Shown: piece by piece, positions 25,401 to 39,200 of the stretch
Layout of the letters: the number at the start of each line of letters is the position of its first letter
How positions within the stretch are numbered: the stretch's first letter is position 1
NCBI GenBank assembly: GCA_030998225.1
Contig: JAPYXD010000739.1
Coordinates: 496,001-560,000, forward strand
DNA length: 64,000 nucleotides
Origin: Diplolepis rosae
Lineage: Eukaryota; Arthropoda; Insecta; Hymenoptera; Diplolepididae
Direction: 5' to 3'
Notes under the pieces: generated by a model
The model's input: only the letters and a program-made list of their open reading frames with translations
Told to the model about the DNA's origin: nothing
Databases searched by the model: none
Translations under genes and position numbers: made by a program

Positions 25401-28400
25401 GATCAAGCACCAGGTTGCTAAAACAATACTCCACAGGAAATTTTATAATATTCACCCTTAAACGTTATAAAAACAATTTACAATGCATTTTCAATGACCC
25501 CGTTGTCTAGGATCAAGCACCAGGTCGCTTAAATAATAATCTAATGGAAATTTTTTGAATTTCGAACACTCAGTCTTGCAACAGAAATTCTGTTACATTT
25601 TCAATGACCCCCTTGTCTAGGATCATGCACCAGGACGCTAAAATAATAATCTACTGGAACTTTTTTTATATTCACATTTAAACGCTATAAAAACAATTTA
25701 CAATGCATTTTCAATGACCCCGTTGTCTAGGATCAAGCACCAGGTTGCTAAAACAATACTCCACAGGAAATTTTTTTATATTCACATTTAAACGTTATAT
25801 AATCAATTTACAATGCATTTTCAATTGCCCAGTTGTCTAAGATCAAGCACCAGATCGCTAAAATAATAATCTACTGGAACTTTTTTTATATTCACATTTA
25901 AACGTTATAAAAACAATTTACAATGCATTTTCAATGGCCCCGTTGTCTAAGATCAAGCACCAGGTTGCTAAAACAATACTCCACAGGAAATTTTTTTATA
26001 TTCACATTTAAACGTTATAAAAACAATTTACAATGCATTTTCAATGGCCCCGTTGTCTAGGATCATGCACCAGGTTGCTAAAACAATACTCCACAGGAAA
26101 TTTTTTTATATTCACATTTAAACGTTATATAATCAATTTACAATGCATTTTCAAATGCCCAGTTGTCTAAGATCAAGCACCAGATCGCTAAAATAATAAT
26201 CTACCGGAACTTTTTTTATATTCACATTTAAACGTTATAAAAACAATTTACAATGCATTTTCAATGGCCCCGTTGTCTAAGATCAAGCACCAGGTCGCTA
26301 AAATAATAATCTAATGGAAATTTTTTTATATTCACATTTAAACGTTATAAAAACAATTTACAATGCATTTTCAATGACCCCGTTGTCTAGGATCATGCAC
26401 CAGGTTGCTAAAACAATACTCCACAGGAAATTTTTTTATATTCACATTTAAACGTTATAAAAACAATTTACAATGCATTTTCAATGGCCCCGTTGTCTAA
26501 GATCAAGCACCAGGTCGCTAAAATAATAATCTAATGGAACTTTTTTTACATTCACATTTAAACGTTATAAAAACAATTTACAATGCATTTTCAATGGCCC
26601 CGTTGTATAAGATCAAGCACCAGGTCGCTAAAATAATAATCTAATGGAACTTTTTTTATATTCACATTTAAACGTTATAAAAACAATTTACAGTGGATTT
26701 TCAATGGCCCCGTTGTATAGGATCAAGCACCAGGTTGCTAAAACAATACTCCACAGGAAATTTTTTTATATTCACATTTAAACGTTATAAAAACAATTTA
26801 CAATGCATTTTCAATGACCCCGTTGTCTAGGATCAAGCACCAGGTTGCTAAAACAATACTCCACAGGAAATTTTTTTATATTCACATTTAAACGTTATAA
26901 AAACAATTTACAATGCATTTTCAATGACCCCGTTGTCTAGGATCATGCACCAGGTCGCTAAAATGATAATCTAATGGAACTTTTTTGAAATTCGAACACT
27001 TAGTCTTTCAACAGAAATTCTGTTGCATTTTCAATGACCCCCTTGTCTAGGATCATGCACCAGGTCGCTAAAATAATAATCTACTGGAACTTTTTTTATA
27101 TTCACATTTAAACGTTATAAAAACAATTTACAATGCATTTTCAAATGCCCAGTTGTCTAAGATCAAGCACCAGATCGCTAAAATAATAATCTACCGGAAC
27201 TTTTTTTATATTCACATTTAAACGTTATAAAAACAATTTACAATGCATTTTCAATGGCCCCGTTGTCTAAGATCAAGCACCAGGTCGCTAAAATAATAAT
27301 CTAATGGAACTTTTTTTACATTCACATTTAAACGTTATAAAAACAATTTACAATGCATTTTCAATGGCCCCGTTGTATAAGATCAAGCACCAGGTCGCTA
27401 AAATAATAATCTAATGGAACTTTTTTTATATTCACATTTAAACGTTATAAAAACAATTTACAGTGGATTTTCAATGGCCCCGTTGTCTAGGATCAAGCAC
27501 CAGGTTGCTAAAACAATACTCCACAGGAAATTTTTTTATATTCACATTTAAACGTTATAAAAACAATTTACAATGCATTTTCAAAGATCCCGTTGTCTAG
27601 GATCAAGCACCAGGTTGCTAAAACAATACTCCACAGGAAATTTTTTTATATTCACATTTAAACGTTATAAAAACAATTTACAATGTATTTTCAATGACCC
27701 CGTTGTCTAGGATCATGCACCAGGTCGCTAAAATGATAATCTAATGGAACTTTTTTGAAATTCGAACACTTAGTCTTTCAACAGAAATTCTGTCGCATTT
27801 TCAATGACCCCCTTGTCTAGGATCATGCACCAGGTCCCTAAAATAATAATCTACTGTAACTTTTTTTATATTCACATTTAAACGTTATAAAAACAATTTA
27901 CAATGCATTTTCAATTGCCCAGTTGTCTAAGATCAAGCACCAGATCGCTAAAATAATAATCTACTGGAACTTTTTTTATATTCACATTTAAACGTTATAA
28001 AAACAATTTACAATGCATTTTCAATGGCCCCGTTGTATAAGATCAAGCACCAGGTCGCTAAAATAATAATCTAATGGAACTTTTTTTATATTCACATTTA
28101 AACGTTATAAAAACAATTTACAATGCATTTTCAATGACCCCGTTGTCTGGGATCAAGCACCAGGTTGCTAAAACAATACTCCAAAGGAAATTTTATAATA
28201 TTCACCCTTAAACTTTATAAAAACAATTTACAATGCATTTTCAATGACCCCGTTGTCTAGGATCAAGCACCAGGTTGCTAAAACAATACTCCACAGGAAA
28301 TTTTTTTATATTCACATTTAAACGTTATAAAAACAATTTACAATGTATTTTCAATGACCCCGTTGTCTAGGATCATGCACCAGGTCGCTAAAATGATAAT

Positions 28401-29000
28401 CTAATGGAACTTTTTTGAAATTCGAACACTTAGTCTTTCAACAGAAATTCTGTCGCATTTTCAATGACCCCCTTGTCTAGGATCATGCACCAGGTCCCTA
28501 AAATAATAATCTAATGGAACTATTTTTATATTCACATTTAAACGTTATAAAAACATTTTGCAGTGGATTTTCAATGACCCCGTTGTCTAGGATCATGCAC
28601 CAGGTTGCTAAAACAATACTCCACAGGAAATTTTTTTATATTCACATTTAAACGTTATAAAAACAATTTACAATGCATTTTCAATGACCCCGTTGTCTAG
28701 GATCAAGCACCAGGTTGCTAAAACAATACTCCACAGGAAATTTTTTTATATTCACATTTAAACGTTATAAAAACAATTTACAATGTATTTTCAATGACCC
28801 CGTTGTCTAGGATCATGCACCAGGTCGCTAAAATAATAATCTAATGGAACTTTTTTGAAATTCGAACACTTAGTCTTTCAACAGAAATTCTGTTGCATTT
28901 TCAATGACCCCCTTGTCTAGGATCAAGCACCAGGTCGCTTAAATAATAATCTAATGGAAATTTTCTTATATTCACATTTAAACGTTATAAAAACAATTTA
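22480..29000 (+). repeat. Second type E-rich domain with one C island
   Basis: E halves recur throughout, with CAGTGGATTT and CGTTGTATAA/CGTTGTATAG copies. The -1/+1 register excursion (23021-24850) lies inside. A C half occurs only at 25551, inside the 25.1-26.2 kb block that was copied from a C-rich domain. The series TTTTTTTACA, CGTTGTATAA, CAGTGGATTT near 22.57-22.75 kb recurs near 23.35-23.53, 26.53-26.72 and 27.31-27.48 kb. Confidence 0.75.
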
Positions 29001-31539
29001 CAATGCATTTTCAAATGCCCAGTTGTCTAAGATCAAGCACCAGATCGCTAAAATAATAATCTACCGGAACTTTTTTTATATTCACATTTAAACGTTATAA
29101 AAACAATTTACAATGCATTTTCAATGGCCCCGTTGTATAAGATCAAGCACCAGGTCGCTAAAATAATAATCTAATGGAACTTTTTTTATATTCACATTTA
29201 AACGTTATAAAAACAATTTACAATGCATTTTCAATGGCCCCGTTGTATAAGATCAAGCACCAGGTCGCTAAAATAATAATCTAATGGAACTTTTTTTATA
29301 TTCACATTTAAACGTTATAAAAACAATTTACAATGCATTTTCAATGACCCCGTTATCTAGGATCAAGCACCAGGTTGCTAAAACAATACTCCACAGGAAA
29401 TTTTATAATATTCACCCTTAAACGTTATAAAAACAATTTACAATGCATTTTCAATGACCCCGTTGTCTAGGATCAAGCACCAGGTCGCTTAAATAATAAT
29501 CTAATGGAAATTTTTTGAATTTCGAACACTCAGTCTTGCAACAGAAATTCTGTTACATTTTCAATGACCCCCTTGTCTAGGATCATGCACCAGGACGCTA
29601 AAATAATAATCTACTGGAACTTTTTTTATATTCACATTTAAACGCTATAAAAACAATTTACAATGCATTTTCAATGACCCCGTTGTCTAGGATCAAGCAC
29701 CAGGTTGCTAAAACAATACTCCACAGGAAATTTTTTTATATTCACATTTAAACGTTATATAATCAATTTACAATGCATTTTCAATTGCCCAGTTGTCTAA
29801 GATCAAGCACCAGGTCGCTAAAATAATAATCTACTGGAACTTTTTTTATATTCACATTTAAACGTTATAAAAACAATTTACAATGCATTTTCAATGGCCC
29901 CGTTGTCTAAGATCAAGCACCAGGTCGCTAAAATAATAATCTAATGGAACTTTTTTTATATTCACATTTAAACGTTATAAAAACAATTTACAATGCATTT
30001 TCAATGGCCCCGTTGTCTAAGATCAAGCACCAGGTCGCTTAAATAATAATCTAATGGAAATTTTTTGAATTTCGAACACTCAGTCTTGCAACAGAAATTC
30101 TGTTACATTTTCAATGACCCCCTTGTCTAGGATCATGCACCAGGACGCTAAAATAATAATCTACTGGAACTTTTTTTATATTCACATTTAAACGCTATAA
30201 AAACAATTTACAATGCATTTTCAATGACCCCGTTGTCTAGGATCAAGCACCAGGTTGCTAAAACAATACTCCACAGGAAATTTTTTTATATTCACATTTA
30301 AACGTTATAAAAACAATTTACAATGCATTTTCAATGGCCCCGTTGTCTAGGATCAAGCACCAGGTTGCTAAAACAATACTCCACAGGAAATTTTTTTATA
30401 TTCACATTTAAACGTTATAAAAACAATTTACAATGCATTTTCAATGGCCCCGTTGTCTAGGATCATGCACCAGGTTGCTAAAACAATACTCCACAGGAAA
30501 TTTTTTTATATTCACATTTAAACGTTATATAATCAATTTACAATGCATTTTCAATTGCCCAGTTGTCTAAGATCAAGCACCAGATCGCTAAAATAATAAT
30601 CTACTGGAACTTTTTTTATATTCACATTTAAACGTTATAAAAACAATTTACAATGCATTTTCAATGGCCCCGTTGTCTAAGATCAAGCACCAGGTCGCTA
30701 AAATAATAATCTAATGGAACTTTTTTTATATTCACATTTAAACGTTATAAAAACAATTTACAATGCATTTTCAATGACCCCGTTGTCTAGGATCAAGCAC
30801 CAGGTCGCTTAAATAATAATCTAATGGAAATTTTTTGAATTTCGAACACTCAGTCTTGCAACAGAAATTCTGTTACATTTTCAATGACCCCCTTGTCTAG
30901 GATCATGCACCAGGACGCTAAAATAATAATCTACTGGAACTTTTTTTATATTCACATTTAAACGCTATAAAAACAATTTACAATGCATTTTCAATGACCC
31001 CGTTGTTTAGGATCAAGCACCAGTTTGCTAAAACAATACTCCACAGGAAATTTTTTTATATTCACATTTAAACGTTATAAAAACAATTTACAATGCATTT
31101 TCAATGGCCCCGTTGTCTAGGATCAAGCAACAGGTTGCTAAAACAATACTCCACAGGAAATTTTTTTATATTCACATTTAAACGTTATAAAAACAATTTA
31201 CAATGCATTTTCAAATGCCCAGTTGTCTAAGATCAAGCACCAGATCGCTAAAATAATAATCTACTGGAACTTTTTTTATATTCACATTTAAACGTTATAA
31301 AAACAATTTACAATGCATTTTCAATGGCCCCGTTGTCTAAGATCAAGCACCAGGTTGCTAAAACAATACTCCACAGGAAATTTTATAATATTCACCCTTA
31401 AACGTTATAAAAACAATTTACAATGCATTTTCAATGACCCCGTTGTTTAGGATCAAGCACCAGGTTGCTAAAACAATACTCCACAGGAAATTTTTTTATA
31501 TTCACATTTAAACGTTATAAAAACAATTTACAATGCATT

Positions 31540-34500
31540 TTCAATGGCCCCGTTGTCTAAGATCAAGCACCAGGTCGCTAAAATAATAATCTAATGGAAC
31601 TTTTTTTATATTCACATTTAAACGTTATAAAAACAATTTACAATGCATTTTCAATGACCCCGTTGTCTAGGATCAAGCACCAGGTCGCTTAAATAATAAT
31701 CTAATGGAAATTTTTTGAATTTCGAACACTCAGTCTTGAAACAGAAATTCTGTTACATTTTCAATGACCCCGTTGTCTAGGATCATGCACCAGGTTGCTA
31801 AAATAATAATCTACTGGAACTTTTTTTATATTCACATTTAAACGTTATAAAAACAATTTACAATGCATTTTCAATGGCCCCGTTGTCTAAGATCAAGCAC
31901 CAGGTTGCTAAAACAATACTCCACAGGAAATTTTTTTATATTCACATTTAAACGTTATAAAAACAATTTACAATGCATTTTCAATGACCCCGTTGTCTAG
32001 GATCAAGCACCAGGTTGCTAAAACAATACTCCACAGGAAATTTTATAATATTCACCCTTAAACGTTATAAAAACAATTTACAATGCATTTTCAAATGCCC
32101 AGTTGTCTAAGATCAAGCACCAGATCGCTAAAATAATAATCTACCGGAACTTTTTTTATATTCACATTTAAACGTTATAAAAACAATTTACAATGCATTT
32201 TCAATGGCCCCGTTGTCTAAGATCAAGCACCAGGTCGCTAAAATAATAATCTAATGGAACTTTTTTTATATTCACATTTAAACGTTATAAAAACAATTTA
32301 CAATGCATTTTCAATGGCCCCGTTGTCTAAGATCAAGCACCAGGTCGCTAAAATAATAATCTAATGGAACTTTTTTTACATTCACATTTAAACGTTATAA
32401 AAACAATTTACAATGCATTTTCAATGGCCCCGTTGTCTAAGATCAAGCACCAGGTCGCTAAAATAATAATCTAATGGAACTTTTTTTATATTCACATTTA
32501 AACGTTATAAAAACAATTTACAATGCATTTTCAATGACCCCGTTGTCTAGGATCAAGCACCAGGTCGCTTAAATAATAATCTAATGGAAATTTTTTGAAT
32601 TTCGAACACTCAGTCTTGCAACAGAAATTCTGTTACATTTTCAATGACCCCCTTGTCTAGGATCATGCACCAGGACGCTAAAATAATAATCTACTGGAAC
32701 TTTTTTTATATTCACATTTAAACGCTATAAAAACAATTTACAATGCATTTTCAATGACCCCGTTGTCTAGGATCAAGCACCAGGTTGCTAAAACAATACT
32801 CCACAGGAAATTTTTTTATATTCACATTTAAACGTTATAAAAACAATTTACAATGCATTTTCAATGGCCCCGTTGTCTAGGATCATGCACCAGGTTGCTA
32901 AAACAATACTCCACAGGAAATTTTTTTATATTCACATTTAAACGTTATATAATCAATTTACAATGCATTTTCAATGACCCCGTTGTCTAGGATCAAGCAC
33001 CAGATCGCTAAAATAATAATCTACTGGAACTTTTTTTATATTCACATTTAAACGTTATAAAAACAATTTACAATGCATTTTCAATGGCCCCGTTGTCTAA
33101 GATCAAGCACCAGGTTGCTAAAACAATACTCCACAGGAAATTTTATAATATTCACATTTAAACGTTATAAAAACAATTTACAATGCATTTTCAATGGCCC
33201 CGTTGTCTAGGATCATGCACCAGGTTGCTAAAACAATACTCCACAGGAAATTTTTTTATATTCACATTTAAACGTTATATAATCAATTTACAATGCATTT
33301 TCAAATGCCCAGTTGTCTAAGATCAAGCACCAGATCGCTAAAATAATAATCTACCGGAACTTTTTTTATATTCACATTTAAACGTTATAAAAACAATTTA
33401 CAATGCATTTTCAATGGCCCCGTTGTCTAAGATCAAGCACCAGGTCGCTAAAATAATAATCTAATGGAACTTTTTTTATATTCACATTTAAACGTTATAA
33501 AAACAATTTACAATGCATTTTCAATGACCCCGTTGTCTAGGATCAAGCACCAGGTCGCTTAAATAATAATCTAATGGAAATTTTTTGAATTTCGAACACT
33601 CAGTCTTGCAACAGAAATTCTGTTACATTTTCAATGACCCCCTTGTCTAGGATCATGCACCAGGACGCTAAAATAATAATCTACTGGAACTTTTTTTATA
33701 TTCACATTTAAACGCTATAAAAACAATTTACAATGCATTTTCAATGACCCCGTTGTCTAGGATCAAGCACCAGGTTGCTAAAACAATACTCCACAGGAAA
33801 TTTTTTTATATTCACATTTAAACGTTATAAAAACAATTTACAATGCATTTTCAATGGCCCCGTTGTCTAGGATCATGCAACAGGTTGCTAAAACAATACT
33901 CCACAGGAAATTTTTTTATATTCACATTTAAACGTTATATAATCAATTTACAATGCATTTTCAATTGCCCAGTTGTCTAAGATCAAGCACCAGATCGCTA
34001 AAATAATAATCTACTGGAACTTTTTTTATATTCACATTTAAACGTTATAAAAACAATTTACAATGCATTTTCAATGGCCCCGTTGTCTAAGATCAAGCAC
34101 CAGGTTGCTAAAACAATACTCCACAGGAAATTTTATAATATTCACCCTTAAACGTTATAAAAACAATTTACAATGCATTTTCAATGGCCCCGTTGTCTAG
34201 GATCATGCACCAGGTTGCTAAAACAATACTCCACAGGAAATTTTTTTATATTCACATTTAAACGTTATATAATCAATTTACAATGCATTTTCAAATGCCC
34301 AGTTGTCTAAGATCAAGCACCAGATCGCTAAAATAATAATCTACCGGAACTTTTTTTATATTCACATTTAAACGTTATAAAAACAATTTACAATGCATTT
34401 TCAATGGCCCCGTTGTCTAAGATCAAGCACCAGGTCGCTAAAATAATAATCTAATGGAACTTTTTTTATATTCACATTTAAACGTTATAAAAACAATTTA

Positions 34501-35060
34501 CAATGCATTTTCAATGACCCCGTTGTCTAGGATCAAGCACCAGGTCGCTTAAATAATAATCTAATGGAAATTTTTTGAATTTCGAACACTCAGTCTTGCA
34601 ACAGAAATTCTGTTACATTTTCAATGACCCCCTTGTCTAGGATCATGCACCAGGACGCTAAAATAATAATCTACTGGAACTTTTTTTATATTCACATTTA
34701 AACGCTATAAAAACAATTTACAATGCATTTTCAATGACCCCGTTGTCTAGGATCAAGCACCAGGTTGCTAAAACAATACTCCACAGGAAATTTTTTTATA
34801 TTCACATTTAAACGTTATAAAAACAATTTACAATGCATTTTCAATGGCCCCGTTGTCTAGGATCAAGCAACAGGTTGCTAAAACAATACTCCACAGGAAA
34901 TTTTTTTATATTCACATTTAAACGTTATATAATCAATTTACAATGCATTTTCAATTGCCCAGTTGTCTAAGATCAAGCACCAGGTCGCTAAAATAATAAT
35001 CTACTGGAACTTTTTTTATATTCACATTTAAACGTTATAAAAACAATTTACAATGCATTT
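31540..35060 (+). repeat. Segmental duplication inside the array, right copy (first part)
   Basis: Partner of 10640-14600. It lacks the extra dimers at 13191-13630. Base-level differences are few, for example GATCATGCAA at 33871 against GATCAAGCAA at 12971, so the copies remain nearly identical. Confidence 0.8.
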
Positions 35061-36489
35061 TCAATGGCCCCGTTGTCTAGGATCAAGCACCAGGTTGCTA
35101 AAACAATACTCCACAGGAAATTTTTTTATATTCACATTTAAACGTTATAAAAACAATTTACAATGCATTTTCAATGGCCCCGTTGTCTAGGATCAAGCAC
35201 CAGGTCGCTAAAATAATAATCTACTGGAAATTTTTTTATATTCACATTTAAACGTTATAAAAACAATTTACAATGCATTTTCAATGGCCCCGTTGTCTAG
35301 GATCATGCACCAGGTTGCTAAAACAATACTCCACAGGAAATTTTTTTATATTCACATTTAAACGTTATATAATCAATTTACAATGCATTTTCAAATGCCC
35401 AGTTGTCTAAGATCAAGCACCAGATCGCTAAAATAATAATCTACTGGAACTTTTTTTATATTCACATTTAAACGTTATAAAAACAATTTACAATGCATTT
35501 TCAATGGCCCCGTTGTCTAAGATCAAGCACCAGGTTGCTAAAACAATACTCCACAGGAAATTTTATAATATTCACCCTTAAACGTTATAAAAACAATTTA
35601 CAATGCATTTTCAATGGCCCCGTTGTCTAGGATCATGCACCAGGTTGCTAAAACAATACTCCACAGGAAATTTTTTTATATTCACATTTAAACGTTATAT
35701 AATCAATTTACAATGCATTTTCAAATGCCCAGTTGTCTAAGATCAAGCACCAGATCGCTAAAATAATAATCTACCGGAACTTTTTTTATATTCACATTTA
35801 AACGTTATAAAAACAATTTACAATGCATTTTCAATGGCCCCGTTGTCTAAGATCAAGCACCAGGTCGCTAAAATAATAATCTAATGGAACTTTTTTTATA
35901 TTCACATTTAAACGTTATAAAAACAATTTACAATGCATTTTCAATGACCCCGTTGTCTAGGATCAAGCACCAGGTCGCTTAAATAATAATCTAATGGAAA
36001 TTTTTTGAATTTCGAACACTCAGTCTTGCAACAGAAATTCTGTTACATTTTCAATGACCCCGTTGTCTAGGATCAAGCACCAGGTCGCTTAAATAATAAT
36101 CTAATGGAAATTTTTTTATATTCACATTTAAACGTTATATAATCAATTTACAATGCATTTTCAATTGCCCAGTTGTCTAAGATCAAGCACCAGATCGCTA
36201 AAATAATAATCTACTGGAACTTTTTTTATATTCACATTTAAACGTTATAAAAACAATTTACAATGCATTTTCAATGGCCCCGTTGTCTAAGATCAAGCAC
36301 CAGGTTGCTAAAACAATACTCCACAGGAAATTTTATAATATTCACCCTTAAACGTTATAAAAACAATTTACAATGCATTTTCAATGGCCCCGTTGTCTAG
36401 GATCAAGCACCAGGTTGCTAAAACAATACTCCACAGGAAATTTTTTTATATTCACATTTAAACGTTATATAATCAATTTACAATGCATT

Positions 36490-39200
36490 TTCAAATGCCC
36501 AGTTGTCTAAGATCAAGCACCAGGTCGCTAAAATAATAATCTAATGGAACTTTTTTTACATTCACATTTAAACGTTATAAAAACAATTTACAATGCATTT
36601 TCAATGGCCCCGTTGTATAAGATCAAGCACCAGGTCGCTAAAATAATAATCTAATGGAACTTTTTTTATATTCACATTTAAACGTTATAAAAACAATTTA
36701 CAGTGGATTTTCAATGGCCCCGTTGTCTAGGATCAAGCACCAGGTTGCTAAAACAATACTCCACAGGAAATTTTTTTATATTCACATTTAAACGTTATAA
36801 AAACAATTTACAATGCATTTTCAATGGCCCCGTTGTCTAAGATCAAGCACCAGGTCGCTAAAATAATAATCTAATGGAACTTTTTTTATATTCACATTTA
36901 AACGTTATAAAAACAATTTACAATGCATTTTCAATGGCCCCGTTGTATAAGATCAAGCACCAGGTCGCTAAAATAATAATCTAATGGAACTTTTTTTATA
37001 TTCACATTTAAACGTTATAAAAACAATTTACAGTGGATTTTCAATGGCCCCGTTGTCTAGGATCAAGCACCAGGTTGCTAAAACAATACTCCACAGGAAA
37101 TTTTTTTATATTCACATTTAAACGTTATAAAAACAATTTACAATGCATTTTCAATGACCCCGTTGTCTAGGATCAAGCACCAGGTTGCTAAAACAATACT
37201 CCACAGGAAATTTTTTTATATTCACATTTAAACGTTATAAAAACAATTTACAATGTATTTTCAATGACCCCGTTGTCTAGGATCATGCACCAGGTCGCTA
37301 AAATAATAATCTACTGGAACTTTTTTGAAATTCGAACACTTAGTCTTTCAACAGACATTCTGTGGCATTTTCAATGACCCCCTTGCCTAGGATCATGCAC
37401 CAGTTCGCTAAAATAATAATCTACTGTAACTTTTTTTATATTCACATTTAAACGTTATAAAAACAATTTACAATGCATTTTCAATGGCCCCGTTGTCTAG
37501 GATCAAGCACCAGGTCGCTAAAATAATAATCTACTGGAACTTTTTTTATATTCACATTTAAACGTTATAAAAACAATTTACAATGCATTTTCAATGGCCC
37601 CGTTGTATAAGATCAAGCACCAGGTCGCTAAAATAATAATCTAATGGAACTTTTTTTATATTCACATTTAAACGTTATAAAAACAATTTACAATGCATTT
37701 TCAATGACCCCGTTGTCTAGGATCAAGCACCAGGTTGCTAAAACAATACTCCAAAGGAAATTTTATAATATTCACCCTTAAACTTTATAAAAACAATTTA
37801 CAATGCATTTTCAATGACCCCGTTGTCTAGGATCAAGCACCAGGTTGCTAAAACAATACTCCACAGGAAATTTTTTTATATTCACATTTAAACGTTATAA
37901 AAACAATTTACAATGCATTTTCAATGACCCCGTTGTCTAGGATCATGCACCAGGTCGCTAAAATGATAATCTAATGGAACTTTTTTGAAATTCGAACACT
38001 TAGTCTTTCAACAGAAATTCTGTGGCATTTTCAATGACCCCCTTGTCTAGGATCATGCACCAGGTCGCTAAAATAATAATCTACTGGAACTTTTTTTATA
38101 TTCACATTTAAACGTTATAAAAACAATTTACAATGCATTTTCAATGGCCCCGTTGTCTAAGATCAAGCACCAGGTCGCTAAAATAATAATCTACTGGAAC
38201 TTTTTTTATATTCACATTTAAACGTTATAAAAACAATTTACAATGCATTTTCAATGGCCCCGTTGTCTAAGATCAAGCACCAGGTCGCTAAAATAATAAT
38301 CTAATGGAACTTTTTTTATATTCACATTTAAACGTTATAAAAACAATTTACAATGCATTTTCAATGACCCCGTTGTCTAGGATCAAGCACCAGGTTGCTA
38401 AAACAATACTCCACAGGAAATTTTTTTATATTCACATTTAAACGTTATAAAAACAATTTACAATGCATTTTCAATGACCCCGTTGTCTAGGATCAAGCAC
38501 CAGGTTGCTAAAACAATACTCCACAGGAAATTTTTTTATATTCACATTTAAACGTTATAAAAACCATTTACAATGTATTTTCAATGACCCCGTTGTCTAG
38601 GATCATGCACCAGGTCGCTAAAATGATAATCTAATGGAACTTTTTTGAAATTCGAACACTTAGTCTTTCAACAGAAATTCTGTTGCATTTTCAATGACCC
38701 CCTTGTCTAGGATCATGCACCAGGTCGCTAAAATAATAATCTAATGGAACTTTTTTTATATTCACATTTAAACGTTATAAAAACAATTTACAATGCATTT
38801 TCAATGACCCCGTTGTCTAGGATCAAGCACCAGGTTGCTAAAACAATACTCCACAGGAAATTTTTTTATATTCACATTTAAACGTTATAAAAACAATTTA
38901 CAATGCATTTTCAATGATCCCGTTGTCTAGGATCAAGCACCAGGTTGCTAAAACAATACTCCACAGGAAATTTTTTTATATTCACATTTAAACGTTATAA
39001 AAACAATTTACAATGCATTTTCAATGACCCCGTTGTCTAGGATCATGCACCAGGTCGCTAAAATGATAATCTAATGGAACTTTTTTGAAATTCGAACAGT
39101 AAGTCTTTCAACAGAAATTCGCTGGCATTTTCAATGACCCCGTTGTCTAGGATCAAGCACCAGGTCGCTAAAATAATAATCTACTGGAACTTTTTTTATA
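36490..39200 (+). repeat. Third type E-rich domain
   Basis: It holds E halves at 37321, 37981, 38641 and 39081, CAGTGGATTT at 36701 and 37031, and no C half between 36001 and 39521. Its left part matches 14.8-18.06 kb. The E copy at 39081 is diverged (GAACAGTAAGTC and GCTGGCATTT), which breaks the palindrome. Confidence 0.75.
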
